Under the pieces are notes generated by a model, which made no database searches, was not told the DNA's origin, and saw nothing but the letters and a program-made list of their open reading frames with translations. A DNA stretch of 58,548 bases from an uncultured Arenicella sp. GTDB taxonomy: Bacteria > Pseudomonadota > Gammaproteobacteria > Arenicellales > Arenicellaceae. Positions 8,297-17,251 of this stretch are shown one piece after another. The position numbers were made by a program, and so were the translations under genes. The DNA is taken from contig CANMNN010000029.1 of assembly GCA_947499305.1 (NCBI GenBank), positions 1 through 58,548 on the forward strand, given 5' to 3'. Within the stretch, counting starts at the first letter, position 1, and each line of letters begins with the position of its first letter.

Positions 8297-10045
8297 ATGG
8301 AACGCCACCAACCCTCATCGGACCGCGCTTCAAAACATGAAGTATTACAACAAAAGCTCGAGCATTGGTGCGCCACGTCCGTTCGAGCTTTATCCGGCAA
8401 TAGTAGAGTCCACTTTCGCGGACACCACCTAATAGTCGACGAGAAACTGTTAATACTTCAAGCTCCTTATTTGCAACTGGATTTTTCAACGCATGACAAC
8501 GCCACGCTTAGAGGCGTTGCTGACGGCATCGCACTACGTCTATTAAACAGTGATTTAGACATTCACAAAGCGAGTATGCCAGAGAGCATTGTCGAGAAGA
8601 TCGTCTTCGAGCAACTAGAACAACTGCGTTGTGAGGCGCTCACAGAAGAGCGTTTACCGGGAATGCGCAATAATCTGCGGCGGAGGTTTTTGTTCTGGGC
8701 TAATGAAGCCGCGTCGTCCAGCTTGATTGACAATAGCATTGGGCTATTACTGTACACCATCAATGTGGTTTGCTGGTCTCGCTTACACACTCAAACTATT
8801 CCAGAGCAAATTGAAGAGCTAATCGAGGCCACTCGTTGGGGCTTTACTCAAGAGATTAAGCACCACTTCTATCGTTTTAAATCTTGTCGCGACAATCAAG
8901 AGCAATTTGCGGTTCATGCACTGGCGATTGCCAAAGAAGTGATGAACATGATCGAAGAGGCTCAAGCTAAAGATCACGTAGAAGCGAACCTTGCTGGCAC
9001 AGTGAGACAACTGGCGAAAAGCAACAATATTAATATTCAATGGCTAGATGTTGATGGCTCGAGCGTCGAGCAGAATTATGGAATTTCTCTCCCAGAAGAA
9101 ATTTCTGCGACTCACGCCCACAGCGATTATAAAATTTACAATAGCGCCTACGACAAGATAATCGAAGTCGGCAACAGTGTTCGCGCTGCGCAATTAGCGA
9201 AACTGCGCGCTCAACTCGATAAGCGTATTCGTAAACAGAGTGTGAACACGCACAGGGTAGCTCGGTATCTTAAGCTGCTCGTCTCAACACCTGCACGTTC
9301 GGGCTGGGAATTCGGACTAGAAGAAGGCTACCTAGATTCAGCTCGGCTAGCGGCTTTGGTTACCTCGCCAAACGATCGACGTTTATTCAAAAAAGAACAT
9401 GTAACCGCATCAAGCAATTGCATAGTTAGTATTGTGGTCGATAACTCAGGCTCGATGAATCACCATAACGATGTCGTTGCCGCCTTGATAGACACCCTTG
9501 CAAAGGCGCTTGAGCAAGCTCAGATTAAAACCGAAATTCTTGGCTTTACAACCACGGAATGGAATGGCGGGCGTGCGCTTAAGGAGTGGGTCAAAGCAGG
9601 CAAGCCCGAGAACCCAGGTAGATTAACTTCAACCTGCCACAACATTTATAAAGCAGCAGAAACTCCTTGGCGTCGGTCCAGACCGGCAATTGCCGCAATG
9701 TTGAAAACCGATATATTTCGTGAAGGCGTTGACGGCGAAGCCTTGCAATGGGCTGTTGAGCGAATAGAAAATCGGCCTGAGAAAAACAAAATTGTGTTAA
9801 TGATTTCCGATGGATCGCCAATGGATACAGCAACGCATGCAAATAATTCAGATCGTTACTTAGATCGGCACCTTAGCTTCGTCGTAGACCGAATCGAGCG
9901 ACGGCCAGATGTGCGCCTCTGCGCACTCGGCGTGGGTTTAGATTTAAGCTCATACTACCAAGAGAGCATGTCCATCAGCTTAAGCAATGAACTTGGCACC
10001 AATGACTTTATGTCTATTGCTGACCTTCTAGCTCGGGCCTGTTAA
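8297..10045 (+). CDS. cobT: CobT-like VWA-domain protein (partner of CobS)
   Basis: 582 residues. The C-terminal third is a von Willebrand A domain with an intact metal-ion-dependent adhesion motif, Asp382-x-Ser384-x-Ser386 (VVDNSGSM), followed by stretches typical of CobT (EILGFTT, PWRRSRPAIAAML, MISDGSPMDTAT). The N-terminal half is helical and poorly conserved; the long acidic middle stretch of classical CobT is not obvious, so it is slightly shorter than usual. Such VWA proteins couple an AAA+ ring (here the adjacent cobS, 28 bases upstream) to a client. The expected client of chelatases, CobN, is absent here. Subunit identity is clear, the cellular role is not. Confidence 0.8.
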   Translation: MERHQPSSDRASKHEVLQQKLEHWCATSVRALSGNSRVHFRGHHLIVDEKLLILQAPYLQLDFSTHDNATLRGVADGIALRLLNSDLDIHKASMPESIVEKIVFEQLEQLRCEALTEERLPGMRNNLRRRFLFWANEAASSSLIDNSIGLLLYTINVVCWSRLHTQTIPEQIEELIEATRWGFTQEIKHHFYRFKSCRDNQEQFAVHALAIAKEVMNMIEEAQAKDHVEANLAGTVRQLAKSNNINIQWLDVDGSSVEQNYGISLPEEISATHAHSDYKIYNSAYDKIIEVGNSVRAAQLAKLRAQLDKRIRKQSVNTHRVARYLKLLVSTPARSGWEFGLEEGYLDSARLAALVTSPNDRRLFKKEHVTASSNCIVSIVVDNSGSMNHHNDVVAALIDTLAKALEQAQIKTEILGFTTTEWNGGRALKEWVKAGKPENPGRLTSTCHNIYKAAETPWRRSRPAIAAMLKTDIFREGVDGEALQWAVERIENRPEKNKIVLMISDGSPMDTATHANNSDRYLDRHLSFVVDRIERRPDVRLCALGVGLDLSSYYQESMSISLSNELGTNDFMSIADLLARAC

Positions 10046-10078
10046 GCTCACAATTCACATTTTTCAGAGATAAGAACT

Positions 10079-10432
10079 ATGGCTCTAAAACGATACCTGA
10101 CCGAAATGGGCATGGGCGTAGACGTTCATGGAGGCGACTACACCAAAGCGGCAAAACGTGCCGTTTCGGATGCAATTCGTCACTCGAGTATTAACTTTTT
10201 CCCACACATCGACTACACCAGAGATGATATGCAGCTCAAAGTTAAGATCGGCGTAAAAAAGCCAGAGCAGGTCGATATCGCAGCGGTAGCCGGCGAGTTC
10301 CCGTATGGCAATGTCGAGGTCACGCCGGAAGTCGGAGGCATAGATGTACTATCTGAAAATGGTAAAGATCTAATGGTAGTGGCCAACTGTGTTGTTCTAG
10401 TATGCTTCGAGAATGAACGCGAAAACAAATAG
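10079..10432 (+). CDS. Lin0512-family conserved protein
   Basis: 117 residues, matching the small Lin0512 family (conserved, sparsely distributed, unknown function). Recognisable features are the start ...MGMGVDVHGGDYTKAAKRAV and the following AVSDAIRHSS helix. It is soluble, with no signal peptide or membrane segment. An AGAGATAAGA ribosome-site region precedes the ATG. It follows cobT by 33 bases, and its last 20 bases overlap the start of the next gene, so it belongs to the xsc-pta-cobST unit. The conserved HGGD and serine/histidine residues could bind a ligand or metal, but that is speculation; the link to cobST is the best clue to its job. Confidence 0.8.
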   Translation: MALKRYLTEMGMGVDVHGGDYTKAAKRAVSDAIRHSSINFFPHIDYTRDDMQLKVKIGVKKPEQVDIAAVAGEFPYGNVEVTPEVGGIDVLSENGKDLMVVANCVVLVCFENERENK

Positions 10433-10826
10433 TGCTGAGCCTTCTAAGCCTGAATCAGCACAGCCTAATAAGAAAAAGAATATGAGGACAGAGAATAACG
10501 CAGTCCTAGCGTCGACTTTGTTGTTCCCCGGCGCCGGGCATATCATTTTAAACAAGCGCGTTGTTGGAATATGTTTAATCGCAGTCGCAGGCCTCGCATT
10601 TATTGTGCTCGCATACGACGCGTTCAGAATTACTCAAGAGATTACTCAAGAGATATTGATGTCAGGCGCAATACCGAATGTGTTCGTGCTGCGCGACATG
10701 ATTTACGATGGCTTGCTCGGGCAAGATTCGCCTAGATTCAAAACGTGCATCTCAGTCCTGATTGGTACCTGGTTGATTGGCATTATTGACACCCTACGGT
10801 ATCGATTAAAAAGAAAGCAAGCTTAG
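10413..10826 (+). CDS. Small two-helix membrane protein, unknown function
   Basis: 137 residues from the ATG that overlaps the Lin0512 gene by 20 bases; the first 24 residues are polar (Asn, Ser, Pro, Lys) and a second ATG at 10485 gives a 113-residue version. It has a hydrophobic segment at about 33-70, a polar loop, and a second helix at about 107-125 (CISVLIGTWLIGIIDTLRY), with a basic C-terminus (RLKRKQA). The LLFPGAGHIILNKRVVG segment resembles TM2/DUF-type small membrane proteins that start with a glycine-rich turn. I do not recognise a named family. It is the last gene of the xsc-to-cobST operon. Confidence 0.6.
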   Translation: MNAKTNSAEPSKPESAQPNKKKNMRTENNAVLASTLLFPGAGHIILNKRVVGICLIAVAGLAFIVLAYDAFRITQEITQEILMSGAIPNVFVLRDMIYDGLLGQDSPRFKTCISVLIGTWLIGIIDTLRYRLKRKQA

Positions 10827-10919
10827 AAGCCTTCCAGCCAAAGCTCTGATTCAAGCTTGCACCATTTAAAAGGCCCAAGCCGGAAGCATTGAGCCTATGA
10901 AATCATCAAAACAAATAGC

Positions 10920-11768
10920 TTACGAGAGTAGTTTTTTCTCGGCAGCATCAACGCTCTGATAAATCAACGTATTGATTGTCATCGGTCCCACTCCGCCCGG
11001 AACCGGTGTGATCGCGCTGGCTATTTCCGTTAATGGTTCTAGCTCGATATCGCCAATTCCACCAGGGTGGTAGCCAGCATCGACAACAACGGCTCCTGGT
11101 TTAATCCAATCGGCTTTGATTAATTCAGGCACACCGACGGCACCAACAACAATATCAGCTTGAGCGACATACTCTGCTAAGTTTTGCGTGCGCGAATGAC
11201 AAATTGTCACCGTGGCATTCGCATTTAACAGCATCAATGCCATAGGCTTACCCAGTATTGGACTACGGCCAACAACAACAGCGTGCTTTCCTTGTAGCTC
11301 TATATCGTAGGCTTCTAACAAGCGCATAATACCTTGTGGAGTCGCGCTACCGTAGGCTGATTCTTGCATTGCCATTCGACCAAAACCCAAACAAGTTACA
11401 CCGTCTACGTCTTTTGTAAGATCGATGGCGTCGAAACAAGCGCGTTCGTCAATCTGGCTTGGTACTGGGTGTTGAAGCAGGATGCCATGTACATCAGGGT
11501 TGGCATTGAGCTCGCCGATCTTTGCCAACAACTCTTCAGTAGTGGTTTCCTCTGACATTTCGACACGAATCGAATCCATGCCAATTCGAGCACATGCATT
11601 GCCTTTCATTTTTACATAAGTCGCCGACGCTGGATCTGCACCTACTAAAATGGTCGCCAAAATTGGTGTTGCACCGTTAGCCGCTTCTTTGAGCTTGGTA
11701 ACACGAACAGAAAGTTCTTCTTCGGTTTTTTTTGCGACGGCTTTTCCGTCTAAAATCAGTGCAGTCAT
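10920..11768 (-). CDS. folD: Methylenetetrahydrofolate dehydrogenase / cyclohydrolase
   Basis: Bifunctional cytosolic enzyme that interconverts 5,10-methylene-THF and 10-formyl-THF. 282 residues, normal length. The catalytic Tyr51-x3-Lys55 (YVKMK) and the family signatures [10 protein letters not shown] and [10 protein letters not shown] are present, and the NADP loop is [11 protein letters not shown]. It lies 65 bases after soeC on the same strand, so it may be co-transcribed with soeABC. With two folate-dependent demethylating dehydrogenases and purU in the window, it would pass methyl-derived C1 units toward formate. It is probably also the cell's essential FolD, so a purely catabolic role should not be assumed. 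Confidence 0.95.
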   Translation of the reverse strand: MTALILDGKAVAKKTEEELSVRVTKLKEAANGATPILATILVGADPASATYVKMKGNACARIGMDSIRVEMSEETTTEELLAKIGELNANPDVHGILLQHPVPSQIDERACFDAIDLTKDVDGVTCLGFGRMAMQESAYGSATPQGIMRLLEAYDIELQGKHAVVVGRSPILGKPMALMLLNANATVTICHSRTQNLAEYVAQADIVVGAVGVPELIKADWIKPGAVVVDAGYHPGGIGDIELEPLTEIASAITPVPGGVGPMTINTLIYQSVDAAEKKLLS

Positions 11769-11833
11769 AATTATTAAATGGCTAGAGTTAAGTAGCTAAA
11801 GGTAAAGGCTAAGAAATAGTTTTCGAGCCTCGA

Positions 11834-12787
11834 TTATGCACGTTGATCACCATGATATAAACGCACAACATGTCGTGCCTCAGCGAAAAACAACCAACGT
11901 TCTAGAAACAAACCTGAATACAAAGACAACATAGCAAGAAAAATTGCAGGTGCAATATCCCATGCCATTGCGGCGATGACTAATGATAAAGGCGCGACGA
12001 AGGCGAGAATAATCATCAAGTAACGCAAACGCAATAGTTTCATCGCTCCAGCATCGAATACAAACTCTTTTGTTAGAAAAGTGTCGGCATTATGACCAGC
12101 ATCTAACAACCTTACATGGGCCTGACTAAAGCCTGTTGCACTGCCAATTGTCGCGCCATCGGGCTTACCTATCGATCTAAAGTAAAGCATCTTGCTTATA
12201 AACGAAACTACTAATAGAACTAAAAATAGTATTGTAATTGAACGTGGCACTTCATTCTCCAGCCCTGCATACATGCTCACATATAAAAGGGCGCCACTGG
12301 TAAAACTAAACAAAAGATACAGAGGCGTTACTAGGGGATTATGCCATTGCCGAATCGGCTTTAAACTCGCGTAGATCATGCCTGTACAGATCACCACTGA
12401 TAGGGCGACTAGAACAGACAAGGCTCCTATGATTTGACTCAATGAGTTAAGCTCGCCACCATTTAAGTAAACCAAGAAAGCATAAGTCAGAATTATTGGG
12501 TAATAGAGTAAAGAAAAAACTCCTTCGCGCGATAACCATGAGGTTCTGAAACGACTAAATGCGCGCCACGCGTTTTTAGGGTTGGCCAAATGCAGGGTTG
12601 ACGACAATAAACCGAGAGTTGCCAACGTGAGGCCGACGAAGCCCATTATCAGAAAATTATTTACATCTACCTCAGTGGCGCTAGCAACAGAGCCTGAAAC
12701 CAGCTGCATGCCTACTAGCCACATCAATAAGCCATAGCCAATGCCAGAGGTAACTGTGAAAAATAGTACTGAGAAAGCTGGTTTCAT
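11834..12787 (-). CDS. soeC: Sulfite dehydrogenase membrane anchor SoeC (DmsC-like)
   Basis: 317-residue polytopic membrane protein with about eight hydrophobic helices, of the DmsC/NrfD-type anchor class that passes electrons between an iron-sulfur subunit and the quinone pool. Conserved-looking pieces are the early LASTLHLANPKNAWRAF-like loop (here SSTLHLANPKNAWRAF, a hallmark of DmsC-type anchors) and SWLSREGVFSLL. It follows soeB by 45 bases and soeA further up, giving the SoeABC order. In SoeABC the electrons run from sulfite to quinone. The alternative, a DMSO/TMAO reductase anchor, is less likely because soeA has no Tat signal. Confidence 0.85.
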   Translation of the reverse strand: MKPAFSVLFFTVTSGIGYGLLMWLVGMQLVSGSVASATEVDVNNFLIMGFVGLTLATLGLLSSTLHLANPKNAWRAFSRFRTSWLSREGVFSLLYYPIILTYAFLVYLNGGELNSLSQIIGALSVLVALSVVICTGMIYASLKPIRQWHNPLVTPLYLLFSFTSGALLYVSMYAGLENEVPRSITILFLVLLVVSFISKMLYFRSIGKPDGATIGSATGFSQAHVRLLDAGHNADTFLTKEFVFDAGAMKLLRLRYLMIILAFVAPLSLVIAAMAWDIAPAIFLAMLSLYSGLFLERWLFFAEARHVVRLYHGDQRA

Positions 12788-12832
12788 TTTGTTTATTCGT
12801 GTCGTTAGTCAATTAAGAACGTTTGCGTAAGC

Positions 12833-13651
12833 CTATCGCGCAATCATTCTGTTGGCCCATTTTTTCAATTTTGATAACGCGGGCTCATTTGTTTTTACCA
12901 TCGCAGCAACCTCGCCTTTTTCCCGCGGCGGAAGATAACGATTGGTTGGCTTATATCCTAGCTCCGGCATTAGAGCTTGGCCTGCACGTTCAACGGTTAA
13001 TTTACTTACCTCTGACGTAGGGTCATCAAAATCACCAAACACACGAGAGCTAGTTGGACAACTTAGAACACAGGCTGGTTTGCGCTCAGACTCAGGTAAG
13101 TTTTGATCGTAAATACGATCGACACAGAGTGTGCACTTTTTCATTACACCCTGCTCTTCGTCTAGTTCACGTGCGCCGTATGGGCAGGCCCATGAGCACA
13201 AATTACAACCCATACATTTGTCCTGATCGACAAGAACAATGCCATCCTCCTCTCGCTTATAGGAAGCACCTGTCGGGCAAACTGTTACGCAATCAGCCTC
13301 TTCACATTGCATGCATGACATCGGCATGTGCACGGTTTTGCTTGCCGGCGAACCATTCGATCCAACACCCGCCAAGGCCGATTCTCCTTGAGTAGCGAGA
13401 GCATGTAAGTCGAAAGTATGTGAACCACAACTCGCGCTTTTACTATTATCAACTAGCGCTGTAGACGTATTCGCTTGGTTAACTTCAAATGTGCGAATTC
13501 GGTTTAGCCAAGATCCGTTGGGATCTTGGCCATAGGGAGACTGGTCGGATAGCGGGCCAATGGTGCCTGAGGTATTCCATTGTTTACAGGCAGTAGCGCA
13601 GGCGTGGCAACCTACACAGGTATCTAAATCAATAACGAGGCCGAGTTTCAT
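12833..13651 (-). CDS. soeB: Sulfite dehydrogenase iron-sulfur subunit SoeB
   Basis: 272 residues with four ferredoxin-type cysteine clusters: CVGCHACATAC near the N-terminus, then CMQCEEADCVTVCP, CMGCNLCSWACP and a CTLC...CVLSCP set, so it should hold four [4Fe-4S] clusters as in DmsB/NrfC proteins. Its start codon overlaps the soeA stop by one base, a sign of tight coupling. A 60-residue insert between the first and second cysteine groups (about 45-100) is typical of SoeB/PsrB-like proteins. It carries electrons from the molybdenum subunit to SoeC at the inner membrane. No signal peptide is seen. Confidence 0.88.
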   Translation of the reverse strand: MKLGLVIDLDTCVGCHACATACKQWNTSGTIGPLSDQSPYGQDPNGSWLNRIRTFEVNQANTSTALVDNSKSASCGSHTFDLHALATQGESALAGVGSNGSPASKTVHMPMSCMQCEEADCVTVCPTGASYKREEDGIVLVDQDKCMGCNLCSWACPYGARELDEEQGVMKKCTLCVDRIYDQNLPESERKPACVLSCPTSSRVFGDFDDPTSEVSKLTVERAGQALMPELGYKPTNRYLPPREKGEVAAMVKTNEPALSKLKKWANRMIAR

Positions 13652-16554
13652 TACTTTTTACCCCTCGTTAATATGTCTTTGAATGATCGTTTTAAGTTGA
13701 CGTTTTCATGCGTTGTATAACTAATTTCTTTTGGCGAGGGCCCCTGGTTCGGCAGCGGCTGAACTTGCTCAAATTGCGGCCACGCTCCGGTTTCACCGTC
13801 GGCCGCTGGGGTGATTTTCACGCATAGGTCATACCACGCCGCCTGGCCGGTTACCGGGTCAGAGTTTGTTATATCGGCGAAGCTTTGCTTTGGTGGTAGT
13901 AGTTCAGATATAAGATGATTTAATAAGAATGCATCTTTGCTCTCGTTTGCATTCTTCTCGAGACCCCATGCACCTGGCGCTTTAGCGATCGCGTTCCAGG
14001 TCCACACGGTATTAGATTCAACGCCATCCATATGTTTAACCTGAGCACGAATTTTGCCGTTATGGGATTCAACCCAGACCCAACTTTCATCAGCAATGCC
14101 CATGCCGAGACACTCTTGGCGATTCATGTACAAATAGTTTTGCGAGGTAATCTGGCGTAACCAAGCGTTTTGCGAATCCCATGAGTGGTACATAAACATC
14201 GGACGCTGAGTAACAGCGTGAAAACGATACTCGCTCTTATCAATACGTTGTTGCTCTAGTGGCATGTAAAAGTATGGCAGGGGGTCAAAATGTTCGGTCA
14301 AACGCTTTTTGTGCTGCTCATTATTTGGCATTGGGCCATCGTATAAACCTTGTCCTGCTAGCCGAAATTTCTGCAACGGTTCAGAATACACTTCGATCAA
14401 AATTTGATCAGTGGACCCGACCCAATGCGCTTTCTTAGCCAACTCTAAGTAGTCTTTATTAGCGTGACGGTAATAGCGTTGTCCGGGTTCTAGTTTGTAC
14501 TCGAAAAAGCATTCGTTAGCGATATATGCGTCCCATTGCTTGGGATTAGGTTCGCCACACAAATGTTGGTCGCCGTCTTTACCACGCCAACCAGCTAAGA
14601 AACCGATTCCTGGTGCTCGCTCATAATTGATAATAAAGTCTTTGTAGCTTTCATATTTATTTCCGCCCTGTTCGGTTTTAAATGCAGGGAAATCCAAACG
14701 CCCCGCAAGATCGACTAACACTTCTTGCCAAGAACGAACATCTCGGTCAATTTCGATAATTGGTTGCCGAATCGAATCACATGCCGCATCAGGTTCGGAT
14801 ATTGGACGGTCTAGCATCGAGATCGTATCAAAACGTTCTAGGAAGGTAGTGTCGGGCAAGACTAAATCAGAGTAGTTGACCATCTCTGAATGAAAGGCAT
14901 CGGAATTCACTATGAATGGAATCTTATATTCACCGTCCTCTTTCTTCTCACGCAACATCGCCATTGTATTAGCGGTGTTCATGCTAGAGTTCCAAGCCAT
15001 GTTCGCCATGAACAACATCAATGTATCTATCTCGTAAGGATCGCCTTTGACCGCGTTGCTAATCACCATATGCATCAAACCATGGGCCGCAATTGGCGCA
15101 TCCCATGAATAGGCTTTATCGATTCGCAATGGTTTGCCGTCGCCATCAATGCATAGATCTTCGGGTGCAGTAGGAAACCCCAATGGCGCTGAGCTAAGCG
15201 GGGTATTAGGCGCCATATCTCGCGCAGGTTTTAAATTCGGCGGAATATGCTTTGGAAACGGAGGCTTAGCCAAGTGACCACCTGGACAATCGATGGTACC
15301 TAACATCACCTGAAGTAAGTGAATTGCGCGACAAGTCTGAAAGCCGTTAGAATGAGCCGAAATACCGCGCATCGCATGCATTGAAACCGGGCGGCCAATA
15401 AACTGGGTTTGTTTTCTACCGGCCCAATCGGTCCACTCGCAATCAATAGTAATACTCTCTTTGAACGCAACATGGGCAATTTCCAGTGCTAAGCGTTCGA
15501 TCGTATCGGCTGGCACACCACAAATCTTAGAGGCCTTTTTTGGAGAATATTCATCGACCAAATATTTATCAGCCAGCATGCTCATTACAGTACGAACTGG
15601 CCGACCGTCTGGAGCAGTATAATCACCAAAGAGTGCTGGACTGATATCGACTCGATTGCCATCGACAAACGCATTGCTTTGCTGGTCATACACAAGCGGC
15701 TGACAATCGCCATTACGTAAGAACAAACCATCGCCAACTTGACCAGGAGTGTTCACTACCAAGCGAGGAGAGTTTGTATAACGAACCAAGAACTCATCAT
15801 CGAACAAATCATGTTGCAAGAGCACATGCACCATGGCCAAGGCCAACATGCCATCAGTGCCCGGTCGAACCGCAATCCACTCATCAGCAATCGCTTGATA
15901 GCCCGTTCGAACAGGGTTTACGGCAACGAACTTTGCACCACGCTCTTTCAGCTTTTTAAGCCCAATTTTAATTGGGTTAGAAGCGTGATCTTCTGCCACG
16001 CCCCACATCATGAAGTACTTAGTTAAACCCCAATCTGGGTCACCGAATTCCCAAAATGAATGACCGGTTGTGTATAGGCCCGCCGCCGCCATGTTCACTG
16101 AACAAAAGCCACCATGCGCAGCCCAATTAATTGTGCCGAATTGACTTGCCCAAAACCCGGTTAGGGCCTGCATTTGATCTCGACCGGTAAAGAAGGCTAA
16201 TTTTTTAGGGTCAGTTGCACGGATATTCTTTAGACGCTTGGTTAGAATGTCGAGCGCCTCGTCCCATGAGATTTCCTCGAACTCACCAGCGCCACGTTCA
16301 GTGCCTGGCTTGCGCAACAATGGCTTGCTTAATTTCGCTGGAGATCTTTGCTTCATTATGCCCGAATTTCCCTTGGCACAAAGCACACCTTTATTGATGG
16401 GATGGTTTGGGTTTCCCTGAATAAAGCGAACTTCATTCCCCTCGGTAGTTACCTTTATACCGCAGCGACAAGCGCACATATAACACGTCGTGAATTTGGT
16501 CTCTTGCTCTGCATGATTTTCAAATTCAGGCAGCGAATCTATTTGATGGTTCAT
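13651..16554 (-). CDS. soeA: Sulfite dehydrogenase (quinone) molybdopterin subunit SoeA
   Basis: 967-residue molybdopterin oxidoreductase of the DMSO-reductase superfamily. The N-terminal [4Fe-4S] motif is Cys24-x2-Cys27-x3-Cys31 with Cys59 (NKGVLCAKG); the molybdopterin domains follow, ending with the dinucleotide-binding domain after about 800. There is no twin-arginine signal, so the enzyme is cytoplasmic, as known for SoeABC of sulfur-oxidising and organosulfonate-using bacteria. The soeABC order, the cytoplasmic location and the nearby xsc, which releases sulfite inside the cell, all support sulfite oxidation to sulfate. Thiosulfate, polysulfide or formate as substrate cannot be ruled out from sequence alone. 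Confidence 0.82.
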   Translation of the reverse strand: MNHQIDSLPEFENHAEQETKFTTCYMCACRCGIKVTTEGNEVRFIQGNPNHPINKGVLCAKGNSGIMKQRSPAKLSKPLLRKPGTERGAGEFEEISWDEALDILTKRLKNIRATDPKKLAFFTGRDQMQALTGFWASQFGTINWAAHGGFCSVNMAAAGLYTTGHSFWEFGDPDWGLTKYFMMWGVAEDHASNPIKIGLKKLKERGAKFVAVNPVRTGYQAIADEWIAVRPGTDGMLALAMVHVLLQHDLFDDEFLVRYTNSPRLVVNTPGQVGDGLFLRNGDCQPLVYDQQSNAFVDGNRVDISPALFGDYTAPDGRPVRTVMSMLADKYLVDEYSPKKASKICGVPADTIERLALEIAHVAFKESITIDCEWTDWAGRKQTQFIGRPVSMHAMRGISAHSNGFQTCRAIHLLQVMLGTIDCPGGHLAKPPFPKHIPPNLKPARDMAPNTPLSSAPLGFPTAPEDLCIDGDGKPLRIDKAYSWDAPIAAHGLMHMVISNAVKGDPYEIDTLMLFMANMAWNSSMNTANTMAMLREKKEDGEYKIPFIVNSDAFHSEMVNYSDLVLPDTTFLERFDTISMLDRPISEPDAACDSIRQPIIEIDRDVRSWQEVLVDLAGRLDFPAFKTEQGGNKYESYKDFIINYERAPGIGFLAGWRGKDGDQHLCGEPNPKQWDAYIANECFFEYKLEPGQRYYRHANKDYLELAKKAHWVGSTDQILIEVYSEPLQKFRLAGQGLYDGPMPNNEQHKKRLTEHFDPLPYFYMPLEQQRIDKSEYRFHAVTQRPMFMYHSWDSQNAWLRQITSQNYLYMNRQECLGMGIADESWVWVESHNGKIRAQVKHMDGVESNTVWTWNAIAKAPGAWGLEKNANESKDAFLLNHLISELLPPKQSFADITNSDPVTGQAAWYDLCVKITPAADGETGAWPQFEQVQPLPNQGPSPKEISYTTHENVNLKRSFKDILTRGKK

Positions 16555-16762
16555 ACCGTCACCGATCGAGAATAAGTCGTTTGGAACTACCTCAAAGCCT
16601 CCTCAAGAAAAAACACCAAAAGAGCACATTTTGAGACTTTATGTATCACAATTTACCATAACTAAAATCAATTAGCTCATAAGATTTAATTATAACCAAC
16701 TATTAGTCACAACTGAATTAGCTTAGTAGTACTTTGTCTGGTGCACTTTCACTTAAACATAA

Positions 16763-16797
16763 AAAAAGCCCATCGATAACTCGATGGGCTTTTTAAA
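16763..16797. terminator. Bidirectional intrinsic terminator in the 16555-16880 gap
   Basis: A 14-base stem (16763-16776 with 16781-16794) with a 4-base loop; A-run on the left and T-run on the right make it work in both directions. It ends the small minus-strand gene at 16881-17096. The rest of the 326-base gap is AT-rich and should contain the soeABC promoter (minus strand, 16555-16760), but no convincing -35/-10 pair was picked out. Confidence 0.9.
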
Positions 16798-16880
16798 TTA
16801 GCTGCTTCTAGAGCACGTGGGTTAGCTTAATGATTCAAAGCTAGTCCTCGATATTTCTTCAACCAGTCGGATTTGAGCAC

Positions 16881-17096
16881 TTAACCTGCCAAACCAGCAA
16901 AGTCGAAATGACCTTCCACATCACCAGAAGCCACCTTGTCGATAGCCTTATTCTGCATCGACTGACTCACCATCGCCGTCAACATTGGCTTGCCCTTTAC
17001 TAACTCGACTTTACGTTCAGCACAGCCGCGCGCCTGACTGGAGATATTGCTGTTTGAAGGCTGAGTGTTATAACTTGAAAGTTTATGTGCTTGCAT
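16881..17096 (-). CDS. Small protein of unknown function, 71 residues
   Basis: I start it at the ATG at 17096 because a GAGGAAA ribosome site lies seven bases before it; the frame is open 18 codons further up, but those residues look non-coding. The protein is polar, with no signal peptide or membrane segment, and reads MQAHKLSSYNTQPS at the start and GHFDFAGLAG at the end. One cysteine (in ARGCAERK) is present. It has its own strong terminator at 16763-16797, and the good ribosome site supports translation. No family is recognised. It lies between the soeABC promoter region and an IclR gene transcribed away from it. Confidence 0.6.
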   Translation of the reverse strand: MQAHKLSSYNTQPSNSNISSQARGCAERKVELVKGKPMLTAMVSQSMQNKAIDKVASGDVEGHFDFAGLAG

Positions 17097-17251
17097 GACG
17101 GTTTCCTCATTTACGCGATCAGTATAAATGCAAGTTCGCTGGCAACCCAAAGAACCTTTTACACTATGAATAGCTAAACAAGTTATATAAAACCTTGGTT
17201 AAATAAATTAGAATTATCCAGATTTGTTAAAAAATGAGACTGTGAGCACGA

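Noticed and set aside
13651..16554. Formate dehydrogenase, polysulfide reductase or DMSO reductase as the identity of the molybdopterin protein
   Set aside because: No Tat signal and no associated maturation genes; the soeABC order and the link to xsc favour a cytoplasmic sulfite dehydrogenase, although the substrate is not proven by sequence.
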